This document shows, one piece after another, positions 1-10,062 of a stretch of 64,000 nucleotides of DNA. The notes under the pieces are model-generated. The model saw only the letters and a program-made list of their open reading frames with translations, was not told the DNA's origin and made no database searches. The stretch covers positions 25,163 through 89,162 of the forward strand of contig JAHECY010000220.1 of assembly GCA_024641505.1 (NCBI GenBank), read 5' to 3'. The DNA is from Gammaproteobacteria bacterium (GTDB taxonomy: Bacteria; Pseudomonadota; Gammaproteobacteria; SG8-11). Position numbers and translations under genes: made by a program. Positions within the stretch are counted from its first letter, which is position 1. The number at the start of each line of letters is the position of its first letter.

Positions 1-507
1 ACCGTGTTCCGCACACGAGACCACTCCCTGGTAGAGGAACTGCTGCAAATGGGACGGCTGACGCCGGAAGAAATGAAAACCCATCCCAATCTCAATCAGG
101 TCACGCGCGCTATCGGCGGTCTCCAGGAACATCCCGCCGTCGAGGTCAGCGGCCGGCTCGCCCTGGAAACCAACGATATCATTTTGCTGTGCTCCGACGG
201 TTTGTGGACCGCGCTCGATGACGAACTCATTGGCGGTACCTTGCTGGAATACAAAAAACTGCCGGAGGCGCTCAATACCCTGGCGGGCCGCGCCGAATCC
301 CGTTCCTACCCCAAGAGCGACAACATCAGTATCATGGCCATGCGCTGGATTTCCAATGAAACGCAGGCGCAACATCCCGGGACCGAGCAACCCGGCATCG
401 AGCCCCTGCCCGAACAGCAACAGGTTATCGAAGCCATCGATGAGATCGACGAAGCAATCAAGAAAGTCAATCTGGACATCAAGCCCGCCGTGGCCAAGGG
501 CTCCTGA
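1..507 (+). CDS. PP2C-family serine/threonine phosphatase, C-terminal part (5' end outside window)
   Basis: This is the last 168 codons of a PP2C (PPM) phosphatase that removes phosphate from Ser/Thr residues. The frame is open to the left edge, so the true start lies outside the window. Visible family features are the RDHSLVEELLQMGRLTPEE segment, the ITRAIG-like VTRAIGG, the metal-site stretch LLCSDGLW and the closing DNISIMAMRW motif. The last ~50 residues are a charged tail. The gene ends 12 bases before the stop of a converging Ser/Thr kinase gene, so the two probably form a kinase/phosphatase pair (inference from family and position). Confidence 0.9.
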   Translation, partial: TVFRTRDHSLVEELLQMGRLTPEEMKTHPNLNQVTRAIGGLQEHPAVEVSGRLALETNDIILLCSDGLWTALDDELIGGTLLEYKKLPEALNTLAGRAESRSYPKSDNISIMAMRWISNETQAQHPGTEQPGIEPLPEQQQVIEAIDEIDEAIKKVNLDIKPAVAKGS

Positions 508-519
508 GGCAGCGCGCCT

Positions 520-2484
520 TCATTCACCGTCCCCGGAACCGAGCTCCCGCACCATTCTGATACCAATCCAGGATTCGGCACTCGTGCCATAGGGATAACG
601 TTCGGTAAATTTGATGCCTTGAAAACTCTTGGCATTGGCGTAGTTGGCGCCACGGATCGCCAATGCCGGTACCGTCTCATCAGCGTCAATATCAAAATCC
701 CGCGCCAGGCCGGGGTAAGTCCGGGTGAATTCCGACACATTGCCGTCCATATCATAAAGTCCAAACGGGTTGGGCTGATAGGAACCGACCGGGCGGATCA
801 AGGCCCAGTTAGCCAGCGTCGAAGGCACGGGCCGCAACGGATCCGCAGCCCCCGCACTGGCGCAACTATCAGCACAGGAGTTCTCTTGCCCCGGTAGCCA
901 ATAGCCTCCCCACCAGTAACGGGTTTCCGCATCGCCCTGGGCGGCGTATCCCCATTGATAAAAGGTAGGCACGGTATAGGTAAAACCGGTTTCCGCGCTG
1001 AGCCATTGCGCGTACGCCAAGGCATCGTCGATGGTGACCAAAATCTGCGGTTTGTTATCCTGAACCCAACGGGTATCCGGCGTCGGATAACGCCGGGTAC
1101 GCCCGGTCTGTTCCAGGAAACGGGTAAATTCCAGCGCGCTGATTTCGTATTTACTGATCGCGAAGGGCGTTAGCGCGGTTTCCCCGCGCCGGGCGTCCCG
1201 ATCCTTGAACCAACCCCCGGCCAATACCACCATTTCCGGGCCGGCGCCGCCACTGGCCAGAACATCACGGAAGGTTTGGCCCGCTGCCATGGCGCCGCCC
1301 ACCACCGACGCCTGAGAGGCGTCGGGTAACGGCATCGTCACCGGTACCGGCGACCCGGGGGCGCTGACCGGTTTACCGGGCGCAGCCGCCGGCGAGGGCG
1401 AGGGCTCCCCACTCAGCATTGCCGGCACCGGGGATGGTAACGGATGCCGCGCCACCACCCACGCCACGACCAGCACCGTCAACAGCGCGCCCGTGATTCC
1501 TGCCAACCACCATTTTTTGGTCGCGGACTCCCGGGCCGGAAAATCCTGTGCTGGTTCGGTACGCGAGTCCGTGTCGCTGTCTGCGACGGCCGCCTCGGCA
1601 TCGTCAAAACTGATATAGATCGACTCCTGCGCTGCATCCTCATCATCAAAGGCATCCATCCGGAGTGTCGATGGCGCCGGTGCGGACGGAGCATCGAGAC
1701 GCTCCAATTCCTTCAGCAACATGGCGGGGGTCGCCATGCGACGGCGCGGGTCAGCGGCCAGCAATGCGTCGAGCATCGGTTGATAACGCGCGTAACGGAG
1801 GGGCAGGGGTTTGAGCGTGAGTCCGAGTTTCTCGCGCGTCGTATTGAAGGGCAACTGACCGGTAAACATCTGGTACATGACAATGCCCAAACTGTAAAGA
1901 TCCGAACGAATATCCAGCGCTGCGCCATTGAGCTGCTCCGGGCTCATGTAGGAAAAAGTGCCGGGAGACTCATGAGCCTGAGTAATATCGGCGCCCACGG
2001 CCAGGGTCTTGGCAATACCAAAATCCGCCAATTTCGGCACGTCATGGCTGTCGAACAGTATATTATTCGGTTTGATATCCCGGTGAATTACCTGCGCCGC
2101 GGCATAATAGTGCATGGCATTCGCCAGTGCCCGGGTTATGGATAACACCTCCATTTCCGTCAACCCCGCCGGCAGGCGCTGGGTCAGGGTACCACCGGCC
2201 AGATACTCCATGACGATGGCATAGTGGGAACCCAGACGCGGGAAATCGTGCAGGGTGATAATATGGGCATGATTGAGGTTACCGATAATGCGGGCTTCGC
2301 GCTTGAATCTCTCCACGGCGGCGGCGTTGCCGTGAGCAACACTGTTCAGAATCTTGATCGCCACCAGACGCTCGATGGATAACTGGCGCGCCAGGTACAC
2401 CTGGCCGAACGCGCCATTGTCCAATGGCCGAATGAACTCATAGCCGGGCAGTTCAGGAATATAGGCATTACCGGTCACAACCAT
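520..2484 (-). CDS. Transmembrane Ser/Thr protein kinase with C-terminal FGE-sulfatase-like domain
   Basis: About 654 residues. The cytoplasmic kinase domain (about residues 15-265) has the glycine loop GAFGQVYLA, the catalytic HRDIKPNNI and the DFGIAK motif, so it should be active. An acidic, proline-rich linker and one membrane helix ([18 protein letters not shown], near 325-345) follow. A proline/alanine-rich spacer then leads to a C-terminal formylglycine-generating-enzyme (SUMF) fold, recognised by MVVLAGGWF, the [10 protein letters not shown] motif and AIRGANY, which would sit in the periplasm. Catalytic copper-site cysteines are not evident, so this domain probably binds a ligand (inference). 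The ATG at 2484 overlaps the radC stop. A GTG at 2478, six bases after GAGG and overlapping the stop as GTGA, is an equally good start. A PP2C gene converges on its 3' end. Confidence 0.92.
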   Translation of the reverse strand: MVVTGNAYIPELPGYEFIRPLDNGAFGQVYLARQLSIERLVAIKILNSVAHGNAAAVERFKREARIIGNLNHAHIITLHDFPRLGSHYAIVMEYLAGGTLTQRLPAGLTEMEVLSITRALANAMHYYAAAQVIHRDIKPNNILFDSHDVPKLADFGIAKTLAVGADITQAHESPGTFSYMSPEQLNGAALDIRSDLYSLGIVMYQMFTGQLPFNTTREKLGLTLKPLPLRYARYQPMLDALLAADPRRRMATPAMLLKELERLDAPSAPAPSTLRMDAFDDEDAAQESIYISFDDAEAAVADSDTDSRTEPAQDFPARESATKKWWLAGITGALLTVLVVAWVVARHPLPSPVPAMLSGEPSPSPAAAPGKPVSAPGSPVPVTMPLPDASQASVVGGAMAAGQTFRDVLASGGAGPEMVVLAGGWFKDRDARRGETALTPFAISKYEISALEFTRFLEQTGRTRRYPTPDTRWVQDNKPQILVTIDDALAYAQWLSAETGFTYTVPTFYQWGYAAQGDAETRYWWGGYWLPGQENSCADSCASAGAADPLRPVPSTLANWALIRPVGSYQPNPFGLYDMDGNVSEFTRTYPGLARDFDIDADETVPALAIRGANYANAKSFQGIKFTERYPYGTSAESWIGIRMVRELGSGDGE

Positions 2485-3149
2485 CCTCGTTCCGCAAACG
2501 ACACGCATTCCCCGTCACCAATGACGATATGATCCAAGGTGCGAATGTCAACCAAAGCCAGAGCTTGCTGCAAATTACGGGTAAGATCGCGATCCGCCTG
2601 GCTGGGTTCCGCAATCCCCGAGGGATGGTTATGGGCGAAGATCACGGCGGCGGCATTTTGCTGCAAGGCCTGGCGCACCACCTCCCGGGGATAAACGCTG
2701 GCGCCGTTGATGGTGCCGCGAAACAATTCCTCGAAGCGCAACACCCGATGACGGTTGTCCAGGAACAGACAGGTAAACACCTCGAATGGGTAGTCCCGCA
2801 GCCGGGCGGCGAGAAACTGTTTGGTGATGTCAGGGTTGGCGAGGACATCACCTTTTTGCAGTGTTTCCTGCAAATGGCGGCGGGCGATTTCCAGCACCGC
2901 CTGCAACAACACATATTTGGCCTGACCCAGGCCATGGGTGGCGCAAAATCGGCTTTGCTCAGCTTGCAACAGATTGCGCAAGCCCCCGAAGCCGGCGAGC
3001 AGGTTACGCGCCAGATCCACCGCCGTGTGTCCCCGAATACCCGTACGTAAGAAAATTGCCAGCAATTCCGCGTCCGACAGGGCTTGCGGGCCCCGTAATA
3101 ACAGCTTTTCCCGGGGACGTTCGTCCACCGGCCAGTCCTTGATAGGCAT
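2475..3149 (-). CDS. radC: RadC family JAMM-domain protein
   Basis: A 224-residue RadC-like protein. It carries an N-terminal helix-hairpin-helix region ([19 protein letters not shown]) and a C-terminal JAMM/MPN+ metalloprotease-like domain with HNHPSG followed by the conserved aspartate in SQADRDLT. The family is widespread; its biological role is unsettled despite the historic link to DNA repair. The ATG at 3149 is preceded by AAGGAG at good spacing and matches the family N-terminus [17 protein letters not shown], so the longer upstream reading is not used. The gene is divergent from coaBC, a common gammaproteobacterial arrangement, and its 3' end overlaps the downstream kinase gene. Confidence 0.96.
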   Translation of the reverse strand: MPIKDWPVDERPREKLLLRGPQALSDAELLAIFLRTGIRGHTAVDLARNLLAGFGGLRNLLQAEQSRFCATHGLGQAKYVLLQAVLEIARRHLQETLQKGDVLANPDITKQFLAARLRDYPFEVFTCLFLDNRHRVLRFEELFRGTINGASVYPREVVRQALQQNAAAVIFAHNHPSGIAEPSQADRDLTRNLQQALALVDIRTLDHIVIGDGECVSFAERGWL

Positions 3150-3273
3150 GATCCACTCCTTTGGTATATTATTTGTACACTGACAAATGCCGCAGCCGGC
3201 GGGCGATCCATTCCCGCGCTTATCCCTTGCGGCCCTAAACCGCGCTATTGTAGCGCGCTTACCGGGGAAAGCC

Positions 3274-4485
3274 ATGTATCAACGAATTCTTCTGGGCGTC
3301 ACCGGCAGTATCGCCGCCTATAAAGCCGCGGAACTGGTGCGTCGCTTGCGCGATGCCGGCTGCGAAGTGCGGGTGGTGATGACCGACGGAGCCCAGGCGT
3401 TCATTACCCCGCTCACCTTACAGAGTCTGAGCGGCCATCAGGTATTCACCCGGCAATTGGACCCCGTGTCCGAAGCCGCCATGGACCATATCAGCCTGGC
3501 CAAATGGGCGGATTGCGTCCTGGTGGCGCCGGCCAGTGCAAATTTTCTGGCGCGCTTAACCCATGGCTTGGCCGATGATTTGCTGACCACCCTGTGTCTG
3601 GCCACCGCCGCCCCGGTCGCCGTGGCGCCCGCCATGAACCAGCAAATGTGGAGCAATGCCGCAACCCAGGCGAACATTGCGGTATTACACACCAGAAATA
3701 TCAGGATGCTGGGTCCCGCCACTGGGGACCAGGCTTGCGGCGACACCGGTCCCGGCCGCATGCTGGAACCAGTACAACTGGTGCAAGCACTGCAGACGGT
3801 AGCCGGCCCACCGGTGCTGACCAATATAAAGGTATTGATCACGGCAGGCCCCACCCGGGAAGCGCTGGATCCGGTGCGCTATCTGAGCAATCGCAGTTCC
3901 GGGAAAATGGGTTACAGTCTGGCCCAGGCCTTTGGGGAAGCGGGTGCCCAGGTCACGCTGATCAGCGGCCCGGTGGCCCTGTCGGCTCCCGCCGGCATCA
4001 AGGTGATCACCGTGGACAGTGCCCAACAGATGTTTGACGCCGTTGTCGCCCACAGTGCCGAGCAGGATCTGTTTATCGCCAGCGCTGCGGTAGCCGACTA
4101 CCGGCCGGTGCAAACACAACCCGCGAAAATCAAAAAACAGCAGGCGCGCCTGACCCTCGAACTGGTTCGCAATCCCGACATCCTGGCACATGTCGCCGCC
4201 CTCTCACCACGGCCGTTTTGCGTGGGTTTTGCCGCGGAAACCCACGAGCTGGAACACTACGCCCGGGATAAATTGACGCGCAAGAATCTGGATATGGTGG
4301 TCGCCAATGTGGTAGGTGGGACCACCGGCGGATTCGATGCGGAAGAAAACAGCGTAACCGTATACTGGACCGGGGGGGAGACCGCCTTGCCCCTGGCATC
4401 CAAAGCCCAAATCGCGAGGGAATTGCGCGCCATCATCATGCAGCACTTCACCGGCAAGCTGCCCGCGGGCACGGATACGCCCTAG
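3274..4485 (+). CDS. coaBC: Bifunctional phosphopantothenoylcysteine decarboxylase / phosphopantothenate-cysteine ligase
   Basis: A 403-residue enzyme for two successive steps of coenzyme A synthesis: CTP-dependent joining of cysteine to 4'-phosphopantothenate, then FMN-dependent decarboxylation. The N-terminal CoaC half shows [14 protein letters not shown], a catalytic His in [11 protein letters not shown], the PAMNQQMW motif and the [10 protein letters not shown] substrate clamp. The CoaB half shows [25 protein letters not shown] and AAVADYRP. The ATG at 3274 follows GGGGAAA and begins directly at the conserved [11 protein letters not shown]. Reading in from farther upstream has no family support. 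Divergent from radC. Confidence 0.98.
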   Translation: MYQRILLGVTGSIAAYKAAELVRRLRDAGCEVRVVMTDGAQAFITPLTLQSLSGHQVFTRQLDPVSEAAMDHISLAKWADCVLVAPASANFLARLTHGLADDLLTTLCLATAAPVAVAPAMNQQMWSNAATQANIAVLHTRNIRMLGPATGDQACGDTGPGRMLEPVQLVQALQTVAGPPVLTNIKVLITAGPTREALDPVRYLSNRSSGKMGYSLAQAFGEAGAQVTLISGPVALSAPAGIKVITVDSAQQMFDAVVAHSAEQDLFIASAAVADYRPVQTQPAKIKKQQARLTLELVRNPDILAHVAALSPRPFCVGFAAETHELEHYARDKLTRKNLDMVVANVVGGTTGGFDAEENSVTVYWTGGETALPLASKAQIARELRAIIMQHFTGKLPAGTDTP

Positions 4486-4865
4486 TGGTCCATGCGCAAA
4501 ATACGGTGACATCTATAACTGCCTGGCGCAATGAACAGGTTCGGCAGGGTACGAACTGTGTAAAAACACCCCTGCTTGCTATGCCACGTCACTGATTGTA
4601 GGGTGCGTATGACGCACCGATTTTTGAACACGAGAACGAAGAACCCTTGTTAGGTGATTCCGTTACGGATTTCCCGCCAGCTCTTTGTGGCGGTGGGGGC
4701 GCCGCTGCCAGCAACGCCGTGAACCCATCTCTGGGGGCTCGCAAGCACCATCCCTGGCGCTTGACGTCCTGCAGACGGCACCCCCACCGACACCGCAGGC
4801 GGGAAATGAAATTTCGGCATGTATTGCAGCATCTCGTGGGAAGAGCGATGCGCCGGGTGCCACGC
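4486..4865. other. Intergenic region with dispersed repeat copy A
   Basis: 380 bases without a convincing gene, between the end of coaBC and the end of the converging sugar-epimerase-like gene. The main content is the dispersed repeat described at 4547-4656. Short open frames here lack ribosome binding sites and resemble no family I recognise. Confidence 0.6.
4547..4656 (+). repeat. Dispersed intergenic repeat, copy A
   Basis: It holds, in order, GGGTACGAACTGTGTAAAAAC (4547-4567), the perfect palindrome GGTGCGTATGACGCACC (4602-4618) and a tail ending ACGAAGAACCCTTGT (about 4637-4651). The same blocks occur in the same order on the opposite strand at 29523-29681, with a few substitutions and a one-base gap. 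Shared order in two distant non-coding gaps points to a mobile or formerly mobile non-coding element rather than chance. Confidence 0.75.
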
Positions 4866-5723
4866 TTAACCACAGGCACGCAGACCGCTGTCGAGATCGG
4901 GATATTTCAATACTACGCCAAATTCGGCCAATGCTTTACGATTGCTCACCCGGCGTGATTCCGCGAGGTAGCTGAGCATTCCCGGACTCATCACCGCGCG
5001 CGCCTGGGCCAGCGGCAGGGTGGGCGGGTGCGGCAAGCCGAGGTGGTCGGCAACTTTGCAGAAGTAGTCGGTCATCAATTGCGGGTGACCATCACTGATG
5101 TTAAAAATGCCCTGCACCGCAAGCGTACCGGCAGCCATGCAAAACTGCACCAGATCATGCACATGGATACGATTCACCCAGGGAGCGTCCTCCCGGCAAA
5201 CTATGGGTTTGGCATCCCGGATCGATTGTTCCGGCAGCCGTCCTGGCCCATAAATGGCCGGTATGCGTAGAATCGTCCAGGGGACGTCGCGGGTTCGCGC
5301 CCACTCCTGGAGCAAGGTTTCGCCGTGCAAGCGGCGCCGGGCGCGGTCAAAATGGGGCGCTGGCGGGGTGGTTTCGTCCACCCAATTACCGCGGTTATCG
5401 CCATAGACGCCGGTAGTGCTGATCAGCACGAAACGCGCGGGGGTTGGCGTCGTGCTCAACATCGCCAGGAAATTACGCAATCGAGCATCTTCCTGGCCCT
5501 GGGGGGGCGGTGGCACAAAGTAATAAATTAGTGCATTTTCCGTCGTCAACGCCGGTGAGGGGGTCGCCGCGTCTAGATCCAGGATTATTGTTCTGGTATT
5601 AGCGAGCGAGGCAACCGCAGGAACTTGCCGGTGACTTACCACTACCGGCAGCTGCCGGGACCATGCAAACGCCACCCGTTGTCCCACATAACCATTGCCA
5701 ATGATGAAAACCGCGTTAAACAC
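4866..5723 (-). CDS. NAD(P)-dependent epimerase/dehydratase family protein (SDR, YeeZ-like)
   Basis: A 285-residue extended/atypical short-chain dehydrogenase. The N-terminal nucleotide-binding motif is GNGYVGQRVA. The STTGVYGDNRGNWVDE stretch is typical of the YeeZ-like branch of nucleoside-diphosphate-sugar epimerase homologues, and TILRIPAIYGPGR and NISDGHP are further epimerase-family landmarks. The substrate is unknown. The start is a GTG at 5723, five bases after GGGAGG. It is divergent from the reductase gene at 5787. Confidence 0.9.
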   Translation of the reverse strand: MFNAVFIIGNGYVGQRVAFAWSRQLPVVVSHRQVPAVASLANTRTIILDLDAATPSPALTTENALIYYFVPPPPQGQEDARLRNFLAMLSTTPTPARFVLISTTGVYGDNRGNWVDETTPPAPHFDRARRRLHGETLLQEWARTRDVPWTILRIPAIYGPGRLPEQSIRDAKPIVCREDAPWVNRIHVHDLVQFCMAAGTLAVQGIFNISDGHPQLMTDYFCKVADHLGLPHPPTLPLAQARAVMSPGMLSYLAESRRVSNRKALAEFGVVLKYPDLDSGLRACG

Positions 5724-5786
5724 CTTGGCCTCCCTTAACAGAATTGGGATAATTTACCCTACACGACCCTGCTGAAAAAGAAAATT

Positions 5787-6815
5787 ATGTCTTATACCGT
5801 GACCGTACGACCCAGTAACCGAACTTTCACCGTGGAGCCTGGGGAAAATCTACTGCAGGGTGCGTTGCGCAATGGCGTGCCTTTCCCTTACGGCTGCCGC
5901 GACGGCGCTTGTGGTACTTGTAAAGGCAAAGTGCTCGCCGGACAAGTCGACCGAGGCCAATACTCGCCCCGGGCGCTTGGCGCGGCGGAAATCAACGCCG
6001 GCCAAGCCTTATTCTGCCAGTCTCAAGTGTTGTCGGATCTGGTGGTGGAAGTCGCGGAAGTGGGCGCCATCGCCGGCATTCCCATTCGGCGTCTGCCGGC
6101 GAAAGTAGAAAGCATTACCCGGGCGAATCACGACGTGATGGTGGTCAAACTGCGCCTCCCTGCCAATCAACGCCTGCAGTTTCTGGCGGGTCAATATATC
6201 GATTTCCTGCTGAAGAACGGCGAACGGCGCAGCTATTCCATCGCCAACTCACCCCATAACGATGAGTTCATTGAATTGCACATCCGTAAAATCGCTGCCG
6301 GCACGTTCAGCGATTATGTGTTCAATGAGCTCAAGGAAAAGGCGATCCTGCGCATCGAAGGTCCGCACGGCAGTTTTTTCCTGCGCGACGCCTCGCCGCG
6401 GCCCATCATCCTGATGGCCGGTGGTACCGGTTTCGCGCCGGTGAAAAGTCTGGTGGAAGAAGCGCTGTACCGCGGTATCGATCGGCCCATGTATTGCTAC
6501 TGGGGCGTACGCAGCCGCCGTGACTTTTACTCGGATCTGCCGGTGCAGTGGGCACAGCGTAACGCGCTGCAGTTCGTTCCCGTACTCTCGGATCCGCTGC
6601 CGGAAGATCACTGGCAAGGCCGCACCGGCCTGGTACACGAGACCATTCTGGAGGATTTCCCGGATTTGTCTGGTTATGATGTGTACGCCTGCGGCGCTCC
6701 CGCCATGGTCTATACCGGTCGTGATGCCTTTATTAACCACGGCTTGATTTCGGAAAACTGCTTCTCCGATGCGTTTGAGTTTCAACACCCGGGCGGTGAT
6801 AAAACCAGCGCATGA
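5787..6815 (+). CDS. 2Fe-2S ferredoxin/flavin reductase (CDP-6-deoxy-delta-3,4-glucoseen reductase-like)
   Basis: A 342-residue NAD(P)H reductase in three parts. A plant-type ferredoxin domain (about 1-90) carries the cluster ligands in CRDGACGTC plus a later cysteine in ALFCQSQ. An FAD-binding domain has RSYSIANSP. A NAD-binding domain has LMAGGTGFAPVKSL and ends with YACGAPAMV. The architecture matches AscD-type CDP-6-deoxyglucoseen reductases and related electron-transfer reductases such as those serving oxygenases. No sugar pathway genes are nearby, so the specific substrate name should be treated as a family label only. Confidence 0.92.
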   Translation: MSYTVTVRPSNRTFTVEPGENLLQGALRNGVPFPYGCRDGACGTCKGKVLAGQVDRGQYSPRALGAAEINAGQALFCQSQVLSDLVVEVAEVGAIAGIPIRRLPAKVESITRANHDVMVVKLRLPANQRLQFLAGQYIDFLLKNGERRSYSIANSPHNDEFIELHIRKIAAGTFSDYVFNELKEKAILRIEGPHGSFFLRDASPRPIILMAGGTGFAPVKSLVEEALYRGIDRPMYCYWGVRSRRDFYSDLPVQWAQRNALQFVPVLSDPLPEDHWQGRTGLVHETILEDFPDLSGYDVYACGAPAMVYTGRDAFINHGLISENCFSDAFEFQHPGGDKTSA

Positions 6816-6826
6816 GCCACCGACCG

Positions 6827-8092
6827 TCAGGGCGAGTGCGTCAATAACTGCTGATTGTTATCCGCCGCCGTCAGTTCTTCCAGAAGCGCGTTATCCGCCA
6901 CGCGGTCGGTTCGTTCCCGGAGATACTCCTGTAAACCGGTGGTCAGATGAAGCACCGCGGCCTCCCGTTCACCGAGACGTTCCAGAAGTCGTGACAATAA
7001 AATGTGGGCGGCGGCGGCGCCGCCAAGATTGATACTCGCCTCCAGCTGGTGTCGGGCTTTGCCCCAGAGTTCCAAGCGCAGGTAGAGACGCGCCAGCGTC
7101 AACAGCAAGTTGGCATCCTGGCCATGGGTATGCTGCCATTTCTCCGCATAGCGCAGTTGCGTCCGGGTATCGCCGGGAATCACGCCATAAAGTTCGGCCA
7201 ATGACTCCTCCCACTGATGTTCCAAAGCCTGTCGAATCAGGGGCTCGGCTCGAAATCCCTCACCCAATCGCAGCAATTGCTGAACATGGAGATGGATCAC
7301 GGCTACATCGTTTTTAAGGTATTTTGGCAATCGCTCCCAGAGCGCCTGCAGTTGGCTGATGCCATCGTGTTGGCTGCTGGCGGTGAGCAACCCCAGATAG
7401 GCGCGCTTTTCCAGTTGCGTATACTGGCCGTCGGTAAAGATGCCGGATTTGCGTAGCTGCGCCAGATGCGCCAGCATATTTTCCCAATCATGCAACTGTT
7501 CATAGACTCCCACCAGCAATTTAATGACATATTTATGCTTGGGGGCGATCCGTTTGAGATGCTCCATCGAGGCCAGTGCCTGTTCCAACTGCCCGTGCTG
7601 CAGTTGCATCTCCGCCTGGGTCAGTCCCACGGCGATATCCGCGGTCGGCATAGCCTGAATGGCCAGTTTAAGATAGTTGTCACGGCGATCATACGCGCCC
7701 TGGCCGTGCGCCGCGCGCGCCGCCGCCAGGTAATTCAGCAGCGGTGACTCGCTCTCGTCGGTATACCGCAACAGATTTTTCTCCGCATCCTGCCAACGAC
7801 CTTCCGCCAACTCCACCAGACCGGTACTCAGAAATTGCGAGGCCTTGCTTTGTTGACGTTTACTGCGCCACACCCGGGTGCGGCGCGGCAAGCTCCGTAC
7901 CTTGTAGATTGACAGTAACAGCCAATGGCTGGCCGCGAACAAGCCAAGCAGGATCAGGCTGGCGACCACCACTGTCGCCTCCAGGGTCCAATGGCCGTAA
8001 GACACCAGTAAATAACCGGGATCATACAACGCCAGCAATGTTGCCAATACCGTAGCGGTGACCACCAGCAAACCGTAAACCAGTAATTTCAC
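6827..8092 (-). CDS. hemY: HemY, TPR-containing inner-membrane protein of the heme operon
   Basis: About 421 residues. Two N-terminal membrane helices frame the family signature LYDPGYLLVSYGHWTLE; a long helical tetratricopeptide-like region follows. HemY of proteobacteria is encoded with hemC, hemD and hemX and is thought to help organise late heme synthesis; it is not the protoporphyrinogen oxidase of the same name. The GTG at 8092 is preferred because GAGAGG lies at good spacing and the protein then starts at the family N-terminus (M/V)KLL. An in-frame TTG at 8137 is the alternative. Fourth gene of hemCDXY, 48 bases after hemX. Confidence 0.93.
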   Translation of the reverse strand: MKLLVYGLLVVTATVLATLLALYDPGYLLVSYGHWTLEATVVVASLILLGLFAASHWLLLSIYKVRSLPRRTRVWRSKRQQSKASQFLSTGLVELAEGRWQDAEKNLLRYTDESESPLLNYLAAARAAHGQGAYDRRDNYLKLAIQAMPTADIAVGLTQAEMQLQHGQLEQALASMEHLKRIAPKHKYVIKLLVGVYEQLHDWENMLAHLAQLRKSGIFTDGQYTQLEKRAYLGLLTASSQHDGISQLQALWERLPKYLKNDVAVIHLHVQQLLRLGEGFRAEPLIRQALEHQWEESLAELYGVIPGDTRTQLRYAEKWQHTHGQDANLLLTLARLYLRLELWGKARHQLEASINLGGAAAAHILLSRLLERLGEREAAVLHLTTGLQEYLRERTDRVADNALLEELTAADNNQQLLTHSP

Positions 8093-8140
8093 GGCAGCCT
8101 CTCGGGAAGGATTTGAGTCACGGCGGTTTGTCGCCAACCG

Positions 8141-9286
8141 TTAATGACTGTTTTTACCATGCGCGGTTTTCCATTGGCGCAGCGCCAGCAGCGAAGCGGA
8201 TATGTCGGGTAAGGCGGGTCGCAGCTCCAGTTCTCGGTAGTCATCGAGGGATTTGATCATGGCATCGACAGCCGTGTGTTCCTTATCGAAGTAGGCGTTC
8301 AACCATGCAATCACCTTGGATATCTGCAGGTGAAAACTTGCGCTGTCGGCTTTCAATACCGCCATGCGCGCCGCCGCCAATTGCAGACGCATATTGTCCA
8401 GGAGCAACGCCTGCTGATCCGGGGGCATCAAGGGTTCCACCGGTTTGTCGCGCCGGCGTACCACCACCAGTTGTTTGATGTCATGCCAGGCGGTACGAAA
8501 CGTGGAAAGCCAGGGTTCGTCCGCTTTCACTTCCGGGGCATCGGTGTCCGGCGCGGCGAATTCAAACTGGCTGTGGGTCACCAGGGGTAGATCGGCCACG
8601 GCGTCTTCAATAGCGGACAACGCCATCACGATACCCGTGGTATCCACCGATGGCACCCCTGACAATGCCTGGATATCCCTGGCCAGGATGCTCCGAAGTT
8701 CGGTAAAGCGGGGATCCGACATGCGCTGCAGGCGCTCGTCGGCTCCCTGCAACGCGGCGCGGGCGGTACCGACATCCCGTTCCAGTTGCAATCGATGGTT
8801 AGCCGTCTGTAACAAATACTCCACTTCGGCCAGCTTCCACATCGTATCGCTGCTGCCCATCTTGTCCTGCAGGGTCACCAGGTGCTCCTGCAGCAGGCGA
8901 TTTTCCTCGGTCAAAGTGGCGATCTGACCGCGCCAGGTACCGGCATCATCCTGGTAACGGGTAAGCAATTCTTGCTGACGGCCGGCAGTAGCCGTGGTTT
9001 CCTGTTGAGTGGTTTGCGCGCGCTGGTCCAGGCGCGCCAGATCCTTCTGCACGCGGGCCAGTTGCCGTGGATGTTCATACAGTCCGTAAAAGGCGAGGGT
9101 GCCGGTTAACACCAGAGTAAGCGACCAGTGCATGCCACCGGCGATGTTGCGGTGCTTCTTCGGTTTTCGGTGTTTGTGCGTGGGCGTGTGAGGGGGGGCG
9201 TCGCCGGCTGGCGGCGGCTCCGGTGCCGGGTTCGTCGGGGCGGCCTCCGGCAGGGTTTCCGTGGTGGCTTCGCTGTCATTACTCAT
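8141..9286 (-). CDS. hemX: HemX, uroporphyrinogen-III C-methyltransferase-like membrane protein
   Basis: About 381 residues. A proline/threonine-rich cytoplasmic N-terminus and one membrane helix (MHWSLTLVLTGTLAFYGLY) are followed by a coiled-coil segment (about 75-145) and the HemX domain, with VEYLLQTANHRLQLERDV as the family landmark. HemX is often annotated as a methyltransferase but lacks that fold; its role in heme synthesis is structural or regulatory and uncertain. The ATG at 9286 overlaps the hemD stop as ATGA and is preceded by GGAGGAAATGTTC, which fixes the start. Confidence 0.95.
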   Translation of the reverse strand: MSNDSEATTETLPEAAPTNPAPEPPPAGDAPPHTPTHKHRKPKKHRNIAGGMHWSLTLVLTGTLAFYGLYEHPRQLARVQKDLARLDQRAQTTQQETTATAGRQQELLTRYQDDAGTWRGQIATLTEENRLLQEHLVTLQDKMGSSDTMWKLAEVEYLLQTANHRLQLERDVGTARAALQGADERLQRMSDPRFTELRSILARDIQALSGVPSVDTTGIVMALSAIEDAVADLPLVTHSQFEFAAPDTDAPEVKADEPWLSTFRTAWHDIKQLVVVRRRDKPVEPLMPPDQQALLLDNMRLQLAAARMAVLKADSASFHLQISKVIAWLNAYFDKEHTAVDAMIKSLDDYRELELRPALPDISASLLALRQWKTAHGKNSH

Positions 9287-10062
9287 GAACATTTCCTCCA
9301 AGCACCGAGCAGCGTGTCGATTACACCTTCATCGGAAGCTGATGCGGTAACCAGTGGTGCCGGACGCACCCCCAAGGCACGGGCCGCGTGGGCAATGCGG
9401 TCACTGAACACGATAAACCTGACCGACTTCAGCAACTCAGCAGAGTCGCTGCCGACCAGGGAAAACAGATTGTGCAATCCTTCACTGCTGGTTACCACAA
9501 TAAAGTCCACGGCGGCATGACGCAAGTTTTCCAGCAAGGCGCCGGTATCGGTCGCGGGCAGCAATCGACGATAGACTTCCACGTAATCCACATGAGCCCC
9601 GCGTGCGCGCAGCTGATGCGCCAGTTCTTCCCGGCCGCCGACACCGCGCACGATCAATACGCGCACCCCCGTCAAGGACTGCAGTCGAGGATGCGCCAAT
9701 AATCCCTCACTGCTGAAATCATGGTCCGGCGTGATATCCACGGCCAGGTGATGCGCACGCAAAGCATTGGCGGTGCTGTTACCCACGGCCGCCACCACGG
9801 TACCCGGTGGCCAGGGGCCCGCAGGCATCAGCGGCAAACCATGCTCAACGGCATTGCGACTGATAAAAATACAAAATTGGTAGTGGGACAGGGCGGCGAG
9901 ACTTTGCCGTGCTCGGTCAAGATCCTCCGGGGGACCAATGTCCAACACCGGGACTAATAATACCTTGCCGCCCAGGTCCGAGATACCTTGCGCCAGGGGT
10001 GCCGCCTGCCGCGCTGGCCGGGTAACCACCACATGGCAGCCCGCCAGTTCAGGTGTTGCCAT
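9283..10062 (-). CDS. hemD: Uroporphyrinogen-III synthase
   Basis: About 259 residues. It closes and inverts ring D of hydroxymethylbilane to form uroporphyrinogen III. Family features are the N-terminal [15 protein letters not shown], the [12 protein letters not shown] segment and the [10 protein letters not shown] motif near residue 190. The ATG at 10062 gives the family N-terminus and overlaps the end of hemC by 14 bases. The stop overlaps the hemX start by four bases, indicating translational coupling. Confidence 0.96.
   Translation of the reverse strand: MATPELAGCHVVVTRPARQAAPLAQGISDLGGKVLLVPVLDIGPPEDLDRARQSLAALSHYQFCIFISRNAVEHGLPLMPAGPWPPGTVVAAVGNSTANALRAHHLAVDITPDHDFSSEGLLAHPRLQSLTGVRVLIVRGVGGREELAHQLRARGAHVDYVEVYRRLLPATDTGALLENLRHAAVDFIVVTSSEGLHNLFSLVGSDSAELLKSVRFIVFSDRIAHAARALGVRPAPLVTASASDEGVIDTLLGAWRKCS

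Noticed and set aside
1444..2145. A 233-codon frame opposite the Ser/Thr kinase
   Set aside because: Antisense of catalytic kinase motifs; no start context or family features.
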